The notes beneath the pieces were generated by a model. That model was not told the origin of the DNA. It ran no database searches and was given only the letters and a program-made list of their open reading frames with translations. Shown here in pieces: positions 23,878 through 31,926 of a stretch of 43,117 nucleotides of DNA (position 1 is its first letter; the number at the start of each line of letters is the position of its first letter). The DNA lies in contig NZ_JACMOO010000419.1 of the NCBI RefSeq assembly GCF_014377975.1, positions 1 to 43,117 on the forward strand, written 5' to 3'. The DNA is from Ferruginibacter sp. Its GTDB lineage: Bacteria > Bacteroidota > Bacteroidia > Chitinophagales > Chitinophagaceae. A program made the position numbers and the translations under genes.

Positions 23878-25782
23878 TCAAATCTTTTCTATCATTCCTT
23901 CTTTGCTGATACAGATTTTTTTTTCTGCTTGTAAATAATTAAATACTTTCCAGAATTTTTCTTTTCTAATTCCTTTTAAATTCTTTAAAAGTTCTTTGTA
24001 CAATACAGCATGTTCTGATATCCGTTGAAAAATTTCGCCGGTTATGAGGGCAAATTCTTCTGTGCTAATCTGCAAATCCTGCTGACGGATACAGTTGTCA
24101 CAAATGCCACAGGCCTTTACATTAATATCATTAAAATAAGCTGCAATAGTCCGGCTTCTGCATTGAATGGTTTGTTGAACATAAACAGTAATAGCCTTTA
24201 CCCTTTTTTCGAAATTTAACTTCCGCTGTGCATAATCAGATAAGTTAATCATAAAACTATCTGCATACATCCGGTTTTGTAACAATGTTAATTGTGGTTT
24301 ATCTTTCCGGAAGGAATAGTCAATTATTCGTGACTGGTGTAAAACCTGTAATTGCTGTAATACGTCGGGTAATTTTTTATGGATAAAATTCGCAAGCTGG
24401 GTTTCATAAATGGCAGTGGCAAAATCAAAAATACCTTCATAACTCCGCAGCAAACCTTTTATAACCAGTTCCAGTTGAGGGTGCTGTTGTTCAAATTCAT
24501 TTAATTCATTTTTTTCGCAGATAAAAACGATTGTAGAGGGTTTGAAAAAAACTTCATTGAACGTTAGTATATTTTCCTGCTCCAGCGTTTTAACAGCGTA
24601 GGTTGCGGTAAGGATATTTATTTTAAAAGCAGCGGCAAATGTTGCAAGATCAAAATCATAACTTAGGCCTTCGCCACTACCAGCAGCAACCTGCAGATAA
24701 TTCATAACGGCAGTATATACTGTTTTTATTTCTTCTTTTTCAGGATAACGAATACTTGATTGTAATTGCAGGTCCTGTAATTCCCTGTCGTTGTATAATA
24801 AAACTGCATAGGCTCTTTTACCGTCGCGCCCTGCACGGCCGGCTTCCTGGTAATAGTTTTCCAAACAATCGGGTACATCGTAATGTACCACCACTCTTAC
24901 GTTTGGTTTATCTATGCCCATGCCAAAAGCATTGGTACAAGTCATCACCCTGGTGTTGTTATTGATCCAATCTTCCTGTCGTTTGTTTCTTTCTTCATTG
25001 CTCAGCCCGGCATGATAATAACCTGCATTTATTTTATTCATCAATAAAAGATCTGCAACATCTTTGGTATGCCTGCGGCTTTTACAGTAAACAATGGCGC
25101 TGCCTTTTACATTGTTTAATATTTCCAGCAGTTTATTTTGTTTGCTTGCGGCATTAAAAACGCTGTACGAAAGATTGGCCCTTTCAAACGACTGTTGAAA
25201 CCGTTGCTGATTTTTTGAGAAGTCTAATTTCTCACAAATATCCTCCTGTACTGTTGCGGTGGCAGAAGCTGTTAATGCAAGTATGGGTATACTCGGCAGA
25301 TATTCCCGCAGCCGGGTAATGCGTGCATATGAAGGTCTGAAATCATAACCCCACTGGGAGATACAATGTGCTTCATCCACTGCAATAAGATTAATATTCA
25401 TGGCGGGCAAATACTCCAAAAATAAATTTGTTTCCAGCCGTTCCGGCGATACGTACAAAAATTTATAATTTCCATGTGCTGCATTCTGAAGCGTTTTTTT
25501 TACTTCTAAAAAAGGCATACCCGAATAAACAGACAATGCCGGTATTCCTTTATTTTTTAAATTTTGTACCTGGTCTTTCATCAACGCAATCAGCGGGCTA
25601 ATTACCAGGCACAGTCCGTCTTTGGCTAAGGCAGGTACCTGAAAGCAAACTGATTTACCTCCGCCAGTTGGCAACAGGGCAAGCGTATCTTTACCTTCCA
25701 GCACAGCATTTATAATGTCTTCCTGCAAAGGCCGGAAAGCATCATAACCCCAATATTGCTGTAGTATTTGATGGATCGTCAA
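23878..25782 (-). CDS. recQ: ATP-dependent DNA helicase RecQ
   Basis: A 634-residue 3'-to-5' superfamily 2 helicase that acts in recombination and replication-fork repair. Motifs seen are the Q-motif region FRPLQEDII, Walker A LLPTGGGKSVCF (36-47), DEAHCISQWGYDFRP (136-150), LALTASATATV, motif IV/V VYCKSRRHT and AFGMGIDKPNVRVVVH, and motif VI QEAGRAGRDGKRA. The RecQ zinc site is present with CRSRTIAAYF and CGICDNC, followed by the winged helix. No clear HRDC domain follows; the end is a short helical region. The frame has no ATG, and TTG at 25782 (MTIHQILQQYWGYDAFRP) fits the family start. The copper ATPase gene ends 22 nt upstream, so the two may be co-transcribed. Confidence 0.94.
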   Translation of the reverse strand: MTIHQILQQYWGYDAFRPLQEDIINAVLEGKDTLALLPTGGGKSVCFQVPALAKDGLCLVISPLIALMKDQVQNLKNKGIPALSVYSGMPFLEVKKTLQNAAHGNYKFLYVSPERLETNLFLEYLPAMNINLIAVDEAHCISQWGYDFRPSYARITRLREYLPSIPILALTASATATVQEDICEKLDFSKNQQRFQQSFERANLSYSVFNAASKQNKLLEILNNVKGSAIVYCKSRRHTKDVADLLLMNKINAGYYHAGLSNEERNKRQEDWINNNTRVMTCTNAFGMGIDKPNVRVVVHYDVPDCLENYYQEAGRAGRDGKRAYAVLLYNDRELQDLQLQSSIRYPEKEEIKTVYTAVMNYLQVAAGSGEGLSYDFDLATFAAAFKINILTATYAVKTLEQENILTFNEVFFKPSTIVFICEKNELNEFEQQHPQLELVIKGLLRSYEGIFDFATAIYETQLANFIHKKLPDVLQQLQVLHQSRIIDYSFRKDKPQLTLLQNRMYADSFMINLSDYAQRKLNFEKRVKAITVYVQQTIQCRSRTIAAYFNDINVKACGICDNCIRQQDLQISTEEFALITGEIFQRISEHAVLYKELLKNLKGIRKEKFWKVFNYLQAEKKICISKEGMIEKI

Positions 25783-25804
25783 CTTAAAATATTAAGGCTT
25801 GAAA

Positions 25805-27925
25805 TTACACCACTTTTTTAAAGTTAAGCGTAACCGAATTAACAGCTAGCACCACATCGCTAAAACCCATTGCCAATGCGGCTATACCCGGATGCAGCAG
25901 GCCGGCAGCGGCAACCGGTATTGCTACAATATTATAAATAAAAGCCCAGAAAAGATTCTGTTTAATGGTACTAAAAGTATGTTTGCCCAGCCCCAATGCC
26001 AATGGTAAATGTTGTATGCCTTTATTCATCAATACTACCTGGGCGGTTTGCATGGCCAGTTGCGAAGCATCGGCCATGGAAATACCAATAGTAGCTTTCG
26101 CCAGTGCCGGTGCATCATTGATGCCATCTCCTACCATTGCCGTTGGATTAGCCCTGGTTAACTGTTCAATTATCTGTAATTTTTCTGCTGGTTTTTTTTG
26201 TGCAAATACCTCATCAATACCAACCGCATCGGCAACCTTTTTACACCTGTTGTAACTATCACCGCTTAGTAAAATTGGGGTAATGTTTTTTGACTGCAGG
26301 TAACGGATGACCTGTTTGGCTTCTTCCCTTAATTCATCTTCCATATTCAGCCAGCCAATAACCTCATTGTTCTTTATCAGATAAGCAGTATGGCTTTCTT
26401 CCAGATGTATTGAAGTATTGGTAAGGTTATTATTGCCTAACTGGTAAACATTTCCATCACCATCTGTTGCCATCATTCCAACGCCTTTAATTTCTTCAAT
26501 TTTTTTCCAGGCAATCGTATTGTTGGTTTTCCATTGAAGGGTAATCACTTTCGCAATGGGATGATTGGAATATTTTTCCATCGAAAAAATAATGCGTTTA
26601 AATTCCTCGTCAGGTAAAAGGGAAGAGTGAAAACCAGTAATAATAAATTCTCCTTTAGTAAGGGTACCTGTTTTATCAAACACCACTGTTTTAATATCCT
26701 TAAACAATTCAAGACTTTTTGCGTTGCGAAAAAGGATACCATTTTTTGCAGCCCTGCCAAGCCCAACGGCAATAGCAGCGGGTGTTGCAAGCCCCATGGC
26801 ACAAGGGCAACTGATTACCAATACTGCAATACTTCTCATTAACGAACCGGTTACGCCAGCATCAACAATAAAATAATTGATAAAAAAAGTAAGTACCGAT
26901 ATACCTAAAACCATCGGTACAAATACGGCACTTATTTTATCTGCCAGTTGCTGGATAGGTGGTTTTTCGCCTTGTGCCTGTTTTACCAGGTTTAGGATAT
27001 TACTTAGCACCGTGTCTTTACCGGTGGCAGTTACCTGCGCTTTAACTGTACCATCGGTTAAAATACTGCCAACAATAAGTGCATCTTTTTTTTGTTTGTG
27101 TACAGGAATACTTTCTCCGGTTAACAAGGCTTCATTTACCTGAGCATCGCCCCATAATATTTTACAATCCATTGGCACCTGTTCGCCGCTTTTAATCAAT
27201 ATTAAATCACCCGTACGCAGTTGTGTATTTTCTACAGGAAAAATATTTTCTTTATGTTCATCATCAAAGGCAATCATATTGGCCATCACTTTTTGCTGAA
27301 GAGCTAATTTATTTAATTCTTTTTGAGTAAGGGAAACAGAGCGATTTTCTACCCATTCGCCCAAAAATACCAGGGTAATGATAGTGGCAGTAGTTTCATA
27401 AAACACGTAATCCATTCCATAGTTACCCAGCGTTCCAATGAGGCTGTACACAAATGCAGCCGTTGCACCAATGGCAATCAGCACATTCATATTGGGGATA
27501 CCCCCGCGTAAACTTTTAACGGCGCTTACGCCAAAGTAACTCATCCCCACAATATAAACGGGTAAGCAAATTGTTAGTTGAATATAGGGGTTCATTAAAA
27601 AATGAATATGCCAGGGTAGCATGTGCAGCATAAGTATTGCTGTAAAAGGCAGACAGAATAAAAATCTTTGCAGATGATTTTTAAACAGTTTAAAAGGTGG
27701 TTTAACGTTAGTGGGATGCGATTCGTTTACCACCGTGTAACCCAGGCCGGCAATGCCTTTTAGCAATTGATCTTTCGGTGTGCCGCCATTTAATTCAAAG
27801 CTTACATCGCCGCCTATAAAATTTACCTTTACATTTTTTAATCCTTCTTTATTAAGATATTTTGAAATGGTAAGTGCACAATTAGTACAGTCCATTCCAT
27901 CTACTTTCCATTCTACTTTTTCCAT
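25805..27925 (-). CDS. copA: Heavy-metal P1B-type ATPase, copper type (CopA-like)
   Basis: A 706-residue membrane pump that exports Cu+ (or Ag+) using ATP. An N-terminal HMA domain carries the metal motif GMDCTNC (Cys 13, Cys 16). Membrane segments follow from about 85, then the actuator TGES (269-272), the transport-site CPC motif (373-375), the phosphorylation site DKTGT (417-421), the HP dipeptide (455-456) and the GDGINDAPALAK hinge (599-610). The CPC motif indicates Cu+/Ag+ (P1B-1). Only one HMA domain is present. It is divergent from tsaE with 62 nt between the starts. The -7-like box TAATTTTG ends 4 nt before its ATG. No copper regulator such as CueR or CsoR is nearby. Confidence 0.94.
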   Translation of the reverse strand: MEKVEWKVDGMDCTNCALTISKYLNKEGLKNVKVNFIGGDVSFELNGGTPKDQLLKGIAGLGYTVVNESHPTNVKPPFKLFKNHLQRFLFCLPFTAILMLHMLPWHIHFLMNPYIQLTICLPVYIVGMSYFGVSAVKSLRGGIPNMNVLIAIGATAAFVYSLIGTLGNYGMDYVFYETTATIITLVFLGEWVENRSVSLTQKELNKLALQQKVMANMIAFDDEHKENIFPVENTQLRTGDLILIKSGEQVPMDCKILWGDAQVNEALLTGESIPVHKQKKDALIVGSILTDGTVKAQVTATGKDTVLSNILNLVKQAQGEKPPIQQLADKISAVFVPMVLGISVLTFFINYFIVDAGVTGSLMRSIAVLVISCPCAMGLATPAAIAVGLGRAAKNGILFRNAKSLELFKDIKTVVFDKTGTLTKGEFIITGFHSSLLPDEEFKRIIFSMEKYSNHPIAKVITLQWKTNNTIAWKKIEEIKGVGMMATDGDGNVYQLGNNNLTNTSIHLEESHTAYLIKNNEVIGWLNMEDELREEAKQVIRYLQSKNITPILLSGDSYNRCKKVADAVGIDEVFAQKKPAEKLQIIEQLTRANPTAMVGDGINDAPALAKATIGISMADASQLAMQTAQVVLMNKGIQHLPLALGLGKHTFSTIKQNLFWAFIYNIVAIPVAAAGLLHPGIAALAMGFSDVVLAVNSVTLNFKKVV

Positions 27926-27929
27926 ACAG

Positions 27930-27937
27930 CAAAATTA
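27930..27937 (-). promoter_or_regulatory. -7 promoter box of copA, 4 nt before the start
   Basis: TAATTTTG on the minus strand, then CTGT and the ATG at 27925. It shares the 62-nt divergent spacer with the tsaE box. Confidence 0.4.
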
Positions 27938-27975
27938 TTCTTTGAGATTGTTAGCTGATTACTAATGAAGGAAAA

Positions 27976-27983
27976 TATCTTTG
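27976..27983 (+). promoter_or_regulatory. -7 promoter box of tsaE, 4 nt before the start
   Basis: TATCTTTG matches TAnnTTTG fully and is followed by CAAC and the ATG at 27988. A TTG occurs 25 nt upstream, at the edge of usual spacing. Confidence 0.4.
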
Positions 27984-27987
27984 CAAC

Positions 27988-28401
27988 ATGGAATTAATTT
28001 TTACGCTGGATAAAATAGAATCCGCTGCTACAAAATTTGCAATTGCAACAGCAGCGTATAAAGTCTTTGCTTTAGAAGGAGAAATGGGGGCTGGTAAAAC
28101 TACTTTTGTACATGCTTTTTGTAAAGTAGCCGGTGTAACAGAAAATACCAGCAGCCCCACATTTTCTATCATCAACCAATATATTACCCAAAAGCAAAAA
28201 ATTATTTATCATATAGATTTGTATCGTTTAAAGGATGAAGAAGAAGCCCTGCAGGCAGGTGTAGAAGATTGCCTTTTTAGCGGCAATACCTGTTTTGTTG
28301 AATGGCCTCAAAAGGCACCAGGTATTTTTCCTGATACAACATTGCATGTTAGCATTACCTCAATTGACATGAATACCCGAAAGCTGAAAATTAATTTGTA
28401 A
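27988..28401 (+). CDS. tsaE: tRNA threonylcarbamoyladenosine biosynthesis ATPase TsaE
   Basis: A 137-residue P-loop ATPase needed, with TsaB, TsaC and TsaD, to form t6A at position 37 of ANN-decoding tRNAs. It has Walker A GEMGAGKTTF (31-40), the conserved SSPTFSIINQY, YHIDLYRLKDEEEALQAG, and the CFVEWPQKAPGIFPD end, which is the full set of family signatures. Length is normal. It is followed after 26 nt by alanine dehydrogenase, a pair often found in Bacteroidota, so the two are probably one operon. It is probably leaderless (see promoter box). Confidence 0.96.
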   Translation: MELIFTLDKIESAATKFAIATAAYKVFALEGEMGAGKTTFVHAFCKVAGVTENTSSPTFSIINQYITQKQKIIYHIDLYRLKDEEEALQAGVEDCLFSGNTCFVEWPQKAPGIFPDTTLHVSITSIDMNTRKLKINL

Positions 28402-28427
28402 TTTGTACGCTTCAACCTTTAAAAATT

Positions 28428-29642
28428 ATGGCAACATCAAAACCATTTGTATCTCCCTCTTTTAGTTATGAAACCCTTGAAGAAACGCTGGATGTAAAAC
28501 CTAAAGGAGAAGAATTATTTATTGGCATACCGAAAGAAACCTCCTTTAGCGAAAACAGAATTGCGCTTACACCGGAAGCAGTTGGTGTAATGGTAGCCAA
28601 TGGCCACAGGGTGGTAGTGGAAACAAAAGCCGGTGACGGAGCCAGTTACGGCGATACAGATTACAGCGATGCAGGAGCTAAAATCGCATACGATAAAAAA
28701 GAAGTTTTTGAGTGTGATATATTGGTAAAAAGTGCCCCGGTAAGCGACACTGAATGTGAGTTGTTAAAACCACATCAATATATTATTTCGCCTATACATC
28801 TTTCGGTAATGAAGCGGGAGATTCTACAGAAAATGATGGATAAAAAAATTACTGCATTGAGTTTCGAAAACTTAAAAGATGATAGCGGCCATAACCCCAT
28901 TGTACGCAGCATGAGCGAAATTGCAGGCAGTGCGGTAATGCTGATTGCAGGGCAGTATTTAAACAATGCCAATCATGGTAAAGGAGTACTGGTGGGAGGT
29001 ATCAGCGGTATACCGCCTACAAAAGTAATTATTATTGGTGCAGGTATTGTAGGTGAGTACGCCGCAAGAACAGCCCTGGCAATGGGTGCCAGTGTAAAGA
29101 TTTTTGATAACAGTATTTACCGCTTAAAAAGATTGCAGAATAATATCGGCGGACGTTTATGGACCTCGGTTATTGAACCAAAAATTTTATCCAAACAATT
29201 AAAAACCTGCGATGTGGCGGTGGGGGCTTTAAGTAGCGCCGGAGGCCGTACACCCATTGTTGTAACGGAAGAAATGGTGAGTAATATGCGGCCCGGAACT
29301 GTGATTGTGGATGTAAGTATAGATAGAGGTGGATGTTTTGAAACCAGTGAAGTTACCACGCTTGAAAAACCAGTATTCAGAAAGTACGATGTAATACATT
29401 ACTGTGTACCTAATATTCCCAGCGGCTTTGCACGTACAGCTTCCCAGGCAATCAGCAATGTGTTGATGCCATTGTTGCTTGAAACAGCAGATGATGGCGG
29501 GATCGACAATGTGGTGTGGTACAAAATAAATATCCGCAGCGGTATTTACATGTTTAAGGGCAGCCTTACCAATTTTTATTTAAGTGAACGGTTTGATTTA
29601 AAATATACTGATTTAAACCTGCTGATTGCCAGCAGGAGATAA
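28428..29642 (+). CDS. ald: Alanine dehydrogenase
   Basis: A 404-residue NAD-dependent enzyme that interconverts L-alanine and pyruvate plus ammonium. The N-terminal catalytic part has IGIPKETSFSENRIALTPEAV, DILVKSAPVSD (lysine of the substrate site) and YIISPIHLS (catalytic His). The Rossmann domain has VIIIGAGIVGEYAARTALAMG (start about residue 203), followed by acidic IFDNSIY and a VIVDVSIDRGGC segment. The final part has HYCVPNIPSGFARTASQAISN, typical of Ald. The N-terminus is about 25 residues longer than in Bacillus Ald, as is usual in Bacteroidota. The TsaE gene lies 26 nt upstream and a Uma2 gene 35 nt downstream. Confidence 0.93.
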   Translation: MATSKPFVSPSFSYETLEETLDVKPKGEELFIGIPKETSFSENRIALTPEAVGVMVANGHRVVVETKAGDGASYGDTDYSDAGAKIAYDKKEVFECDILVKSAPVSDTECELLKPHQYIISPIHLSVMKREILQKMMDKKITALSFENLKDDSGHNPIVRSMSEIAGSAVMLIAGQYLNNANHGKGVLVGGISGIPPTKVIIIGAGIVGEYAARTALAMGASVKIFDNSIYRLKRLQNNIGGRLWTSVIEPKILSKQLKTCDVAVGALSSAGGRTPIVVTEEMVSNMRPGTVIVDVSIDRGGCFETSEVTTLEKPVFRKYDVIHYCVPNIPSGFARTASQAISNVLMPLLLETADDGGIDNVVWYKINIRSGIYMFKGSLTNFYLSERFDLKYTDLNLLIASRR

Positions 29643-29664
29643 CATCATAATAAATTATAAAATA

Positions 29665-29672
29665 TAATTTTG
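29665..29672 (+). promoter_or_regulatory. -7 promoter box of the Uma2 gene, 5 nt before the start
   Basis: TAATTTTG matches TAnnTTTG and is followed by ACACA and the ATG at 29678. It suggests that the Uma2 gene is transcribed on its own. Confidence 0.4.
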
Positions 29673-29677
29673 ACACA

Positions 29678-30259
29678 ATGAGTTACTCAATTCCTACAGG
29701 CGATAGAAAATATACGTATGCTGAATATATGGCCATGGAAGAAGTAAGTACCGATCGGCATGATTTTTACCATGGAGAAATATTTGCGATGGCTGGCGGT
29801 ACAAAAAATCACAATAACATTATTTTAAACATGGGTGTTTCTTTGAAAGCTATTAAAAAAAGTGGCTGCGATGTTTTTATTGATGGCATGAAACTGGAAA
29901 TTGAAAAAGACCAGTTTTATGTTTACCCGGATTTGATTTATACCTGCCATGATGATTTAAAAGGAAATGATCTATTTGTAAAAAATCCCTCAATAATTTT
30001 TGAAGTAATATCTGACTCAACAGCATTGTACGATAAAGAAGTAAAACTAAAATATTACAAGCGAATTGAGCTTCTGAAATATTATGTACTTGTTGCCCAA
30101 AAAGAAGTAATGGTGGAAGTGTATAGCCGTATCAGTAATACCCAGATATGGAAGTACCAGACCTTTGAAACTATTAATGAAATAATTGAATTTGAAGACC
30201 TGGATTTTATATTACCACTTGCTATAATCTACGATGGTATTGAATTTGGGGCGGTGTAA
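29678..30259 (+). CDS. Uma2 family (DUF820) putative restriction-like nuclease
   Basis: A 193-residue protein of the Uma2 family, which has a PD-(D/E)XK nuclease fold. Family signatures are RKYTYAEYMAMEEVSTDRHDFYHGEIFAMAGG, HNNIILNMGVSL, YVYPDLIYTC with the conserved acidic Asp, and IIFEVISDST with the Glu, followed by DKEVKLKYYKRI. These match the catalytic D and E-x-x of the fold. The substrate and role are unknown, and many copies occur in cyanobacteria and Bacteroidota. It stands alone, with no methylase or toxin-antitoxin partner nearby. It has its own promoter-like box. Confidence 0.88.
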   Translation: MSYSIPTGDRKYTYAEYMAMEEVSTDRHDFYHGEIFAMAGGTKNHNNIILNMGVSLKAIKKSGCDVFIDGMKLEIEKDQFYVYPDLIYTCHDDLKGNDLFVKNPSIIFEVISDSTALYDKEVKLKYYKRIELLKYYVLVAQKEVMVEVYSRISNTQIWKYQTFETINEIIEFEDLDFILPLAIIYDGIEFGAV

Positions 30260-30282
30260 CATATCATACAGTGCCGGTTAAA

Positions 30283-30900
30283 CTAAACTTGCTTGTAATC
30301 ACCGATAGCAATCACTGCATCACAAAAATTATATTCCATTAAATCGTTGCTACTGATTATTACCATTTTATTGGCTGTATAATTAATAATCAATTGCCTG
30401 TACAATGCAATACCTTCTGCATCTAAATTGGTGGTGGGCTCATCTAACAATAAAACCGGTGTATCGCAAAAAAATGCCTGTGCCAGTTTCAGCCTTTGTT
30501 TCATGCCGCTGCTGTAATAGCGTATCTGTTTATTAATTGCCTTTTTTAAACCTGCAATTTCAAGTATTTCCACATCCGGCAGTGTAAGTAATTTAAACTG
30601 TTTATGAAAATGCAAAAATTCCCCTGCCGTCATTTCTTCAATCAATTCCAGATAAGGCGCAGCTATGGAGATGTGCTGAAAGTGTTGTTCGTTCTCAATT
30701 GGTTTTTGTTGCAGTGTAAAATCAACGGTTCCTTCGTTGTGCGAAAGTGAACCGGATAAAACCTGCAGCAAGGTAGATTTACCGGAACCATTTAATCCCG
30801 TAATGGCATATTTTTTATTATCCAAAAACTGATAACTGCAATGCCGGAAAATCCATTCCCGGTTAAATCTTTTACCAACATTATTTAAAGTGATTTGCAT
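30283..30900 (-). CDS. ABC transporter ATP-binding protein
   Basis: A 205-residue stand-alone ATPase of the ABC superfamily. Walker A is GLNGSGKST (35-43), the signature motif is YYSSGMKQRLKLAQ (a variant of LSGGQ), and Walker B with the catalytic Glu is VLLLDEPTTNLD. It is short, ending soon after the D-loop and switch His region, which here is an Asn (IIISSNDL) instead of His. That is a deviation from typical exporters. It resembles CcmA-type ATPases. No permease gene is adjacent. It is the last gene of the minus-strand lipid A cluster, 120 nt after lpxA, so it may act on an envelope lipid, which is a guess. Confidence 0.85.
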   Translation of the reverse strand: MQITLNNVGKRFNREWIFRHCSYQFLDNKKYAITGLNGSGKSTLLQVLSGSLSHNEGTVDFTLQQKPIENEQHFQHISIAAPYLELIEEMTAGEFLHFHKQFKLLTLPDVEILEIAGLKKAINKQIRYYSSGMKQRLKLAQAFFCDTPVLLLDEPTTNLDAEGIALYRQLIINYTANKMVIISSNDLMEYNFCDAVIAIGDYKQV

Positions 30901-31020
30901 TTTTAAAAGAACATTGCTAAATTCCTACACTGTTTTGTTGAAAGATAGTTACAGGCTGGTGAAGTTTAATTAAAAACTATTTTTTTGATTAACCGGCAAT
31001 CCTTATCATACTTCTCATAA

Positions 31021-31818
31021 CTATTCATCATCCTGACTTCCCTTAGTAAACCGCTTGATAATACCTCTTCCGCTTTCCCTGATAAAAGTTACAATTTCAT
31101 CTCTTTCATCTGTGGCTGGTAATTCTTCTTCAATAAAATTAAGCGCCTGGGAAGTGTTCATGGCTTTGTTATAAATGATGCGGTAAATGTCCAGTATCTT
31201 ATTAATACGATCAATAGAAAAACCTTTGCGTTTTAGACCGATTGAATTTACGCCTGCATAACTCAACGGGGTGCGTCCGGCTTTAATATAAGGTGGCACA
31301 TCTTTACTAACCAATGAGCCGCCACTTATAAATGCATGTTGGCCTATTTGCACAAATTGGTGAATGGCACACATCCCGGCCAATATTGAATTATCGCCCA
31401 TAGTTACATGTCCTGCCATTTGAGTGCTGTTGCTCATAATGCAATTGTTACCCACAATGCAGTCGTGCGCAATATGACTGTATGCCATTATCAGGCAATT
31501 GTTGCCTACCTTGGTTGTCCATCGGTCTTTACTTCCCCTGTTAACGGTTACAAACTCACGAATGGTGGTATTGTCGCCAATTTCAACCGTAGTCTGCTCA
31601 CCTTCAAATTTAAGATCCTGTGGAATGGCAGCTATAACAGCCCCGGGAAAAATGCGGCAGTTTTTACCGATCCTGGCACCTTCCATAATAGTGACGTTGC
31701 TTCCAATCCAGGTGCCTTCGCCAATTTCTACGTTGGGATGAATAACAGTAAAAGGATCAATTTTTACATTGGTAGCCAATTTTGCATTGGGATGTATGTA
31801 TGTATGCGGGTGAATCAT
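31021..31818 (-). CDS. lpxA: UDP-N-acetylglucosamine acyltransferase
   Basis: This 265-residue cytoplasmic enzyme puts the first 3-hydroxyacyl chain on UDP-GlcNAc, the first step of lipid A synthesis. The N-terminal part is a left-handed beta-helix of hexapeptide repeats (IHPHTYIHPNAKLATNVKID and so on). The catalytic histidine lies in CLIMAYSHIAHDCIVGNN, and the end is the helical C-terminal domain with NKILDIYRIIYNKAMNTSQAL. Length is normal. It follows lpxC-fabZ in the operon, with a 107-nt gap that contains an inverted repeat. Confidence 0.95.
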   Translation of the reverse strand: MIHPHTYIHPNAKLATNVKIDPFTVIHPNVEIGEGTWIGSNVTIMEGARIGKNCRIFPGAVIAAIPQDLKFEGEQTTVEIGDNTTIREFVTVNRGSKDRWTTKVGNNCLIMAYSHIAHDCIVGNNCIMSNSTQMAGHVTMGDNSILAGMCAIHQFVQIGQHAFISGGSLVSKDVPPYIKAGRTPLSYAGVNSIGLKRKGFSIDRINKILDIYRIIYNKAMNTSQALNFIEEELPATDERDEIVTFIRESGRGIIKRFTKGSQDDE

Positions 31819-31837
31819 TTTTTTAATTTGCTGATTT

Positions 31838-31926
31838 GCTGATGTGCCAATTTGTTAAAAGTAAAGATTGCTGTGTTTTCAAATAGTTTAATAAATCAGT
31901 TGGGTATATTTAATCAGCACATCAGC
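31838..31926. repeat. Inverted repeat between lpxC-fabZ and lpxA
   Basis: GCTGATGTGC (31838-31847) is exactly complementary to GCACATCAGC (31917-31926), 69 nt apart. The second arm abuts and overlaps the lpxC-fabZ stop codon by one base. Flanks also show the words TTTGCTGATTTGCTGATG, a type of degenerate intergenic repeat. A long loop makes a simple terminator unlikely; it might be an mRNA structure between the two genes. Confidence 0.5.
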
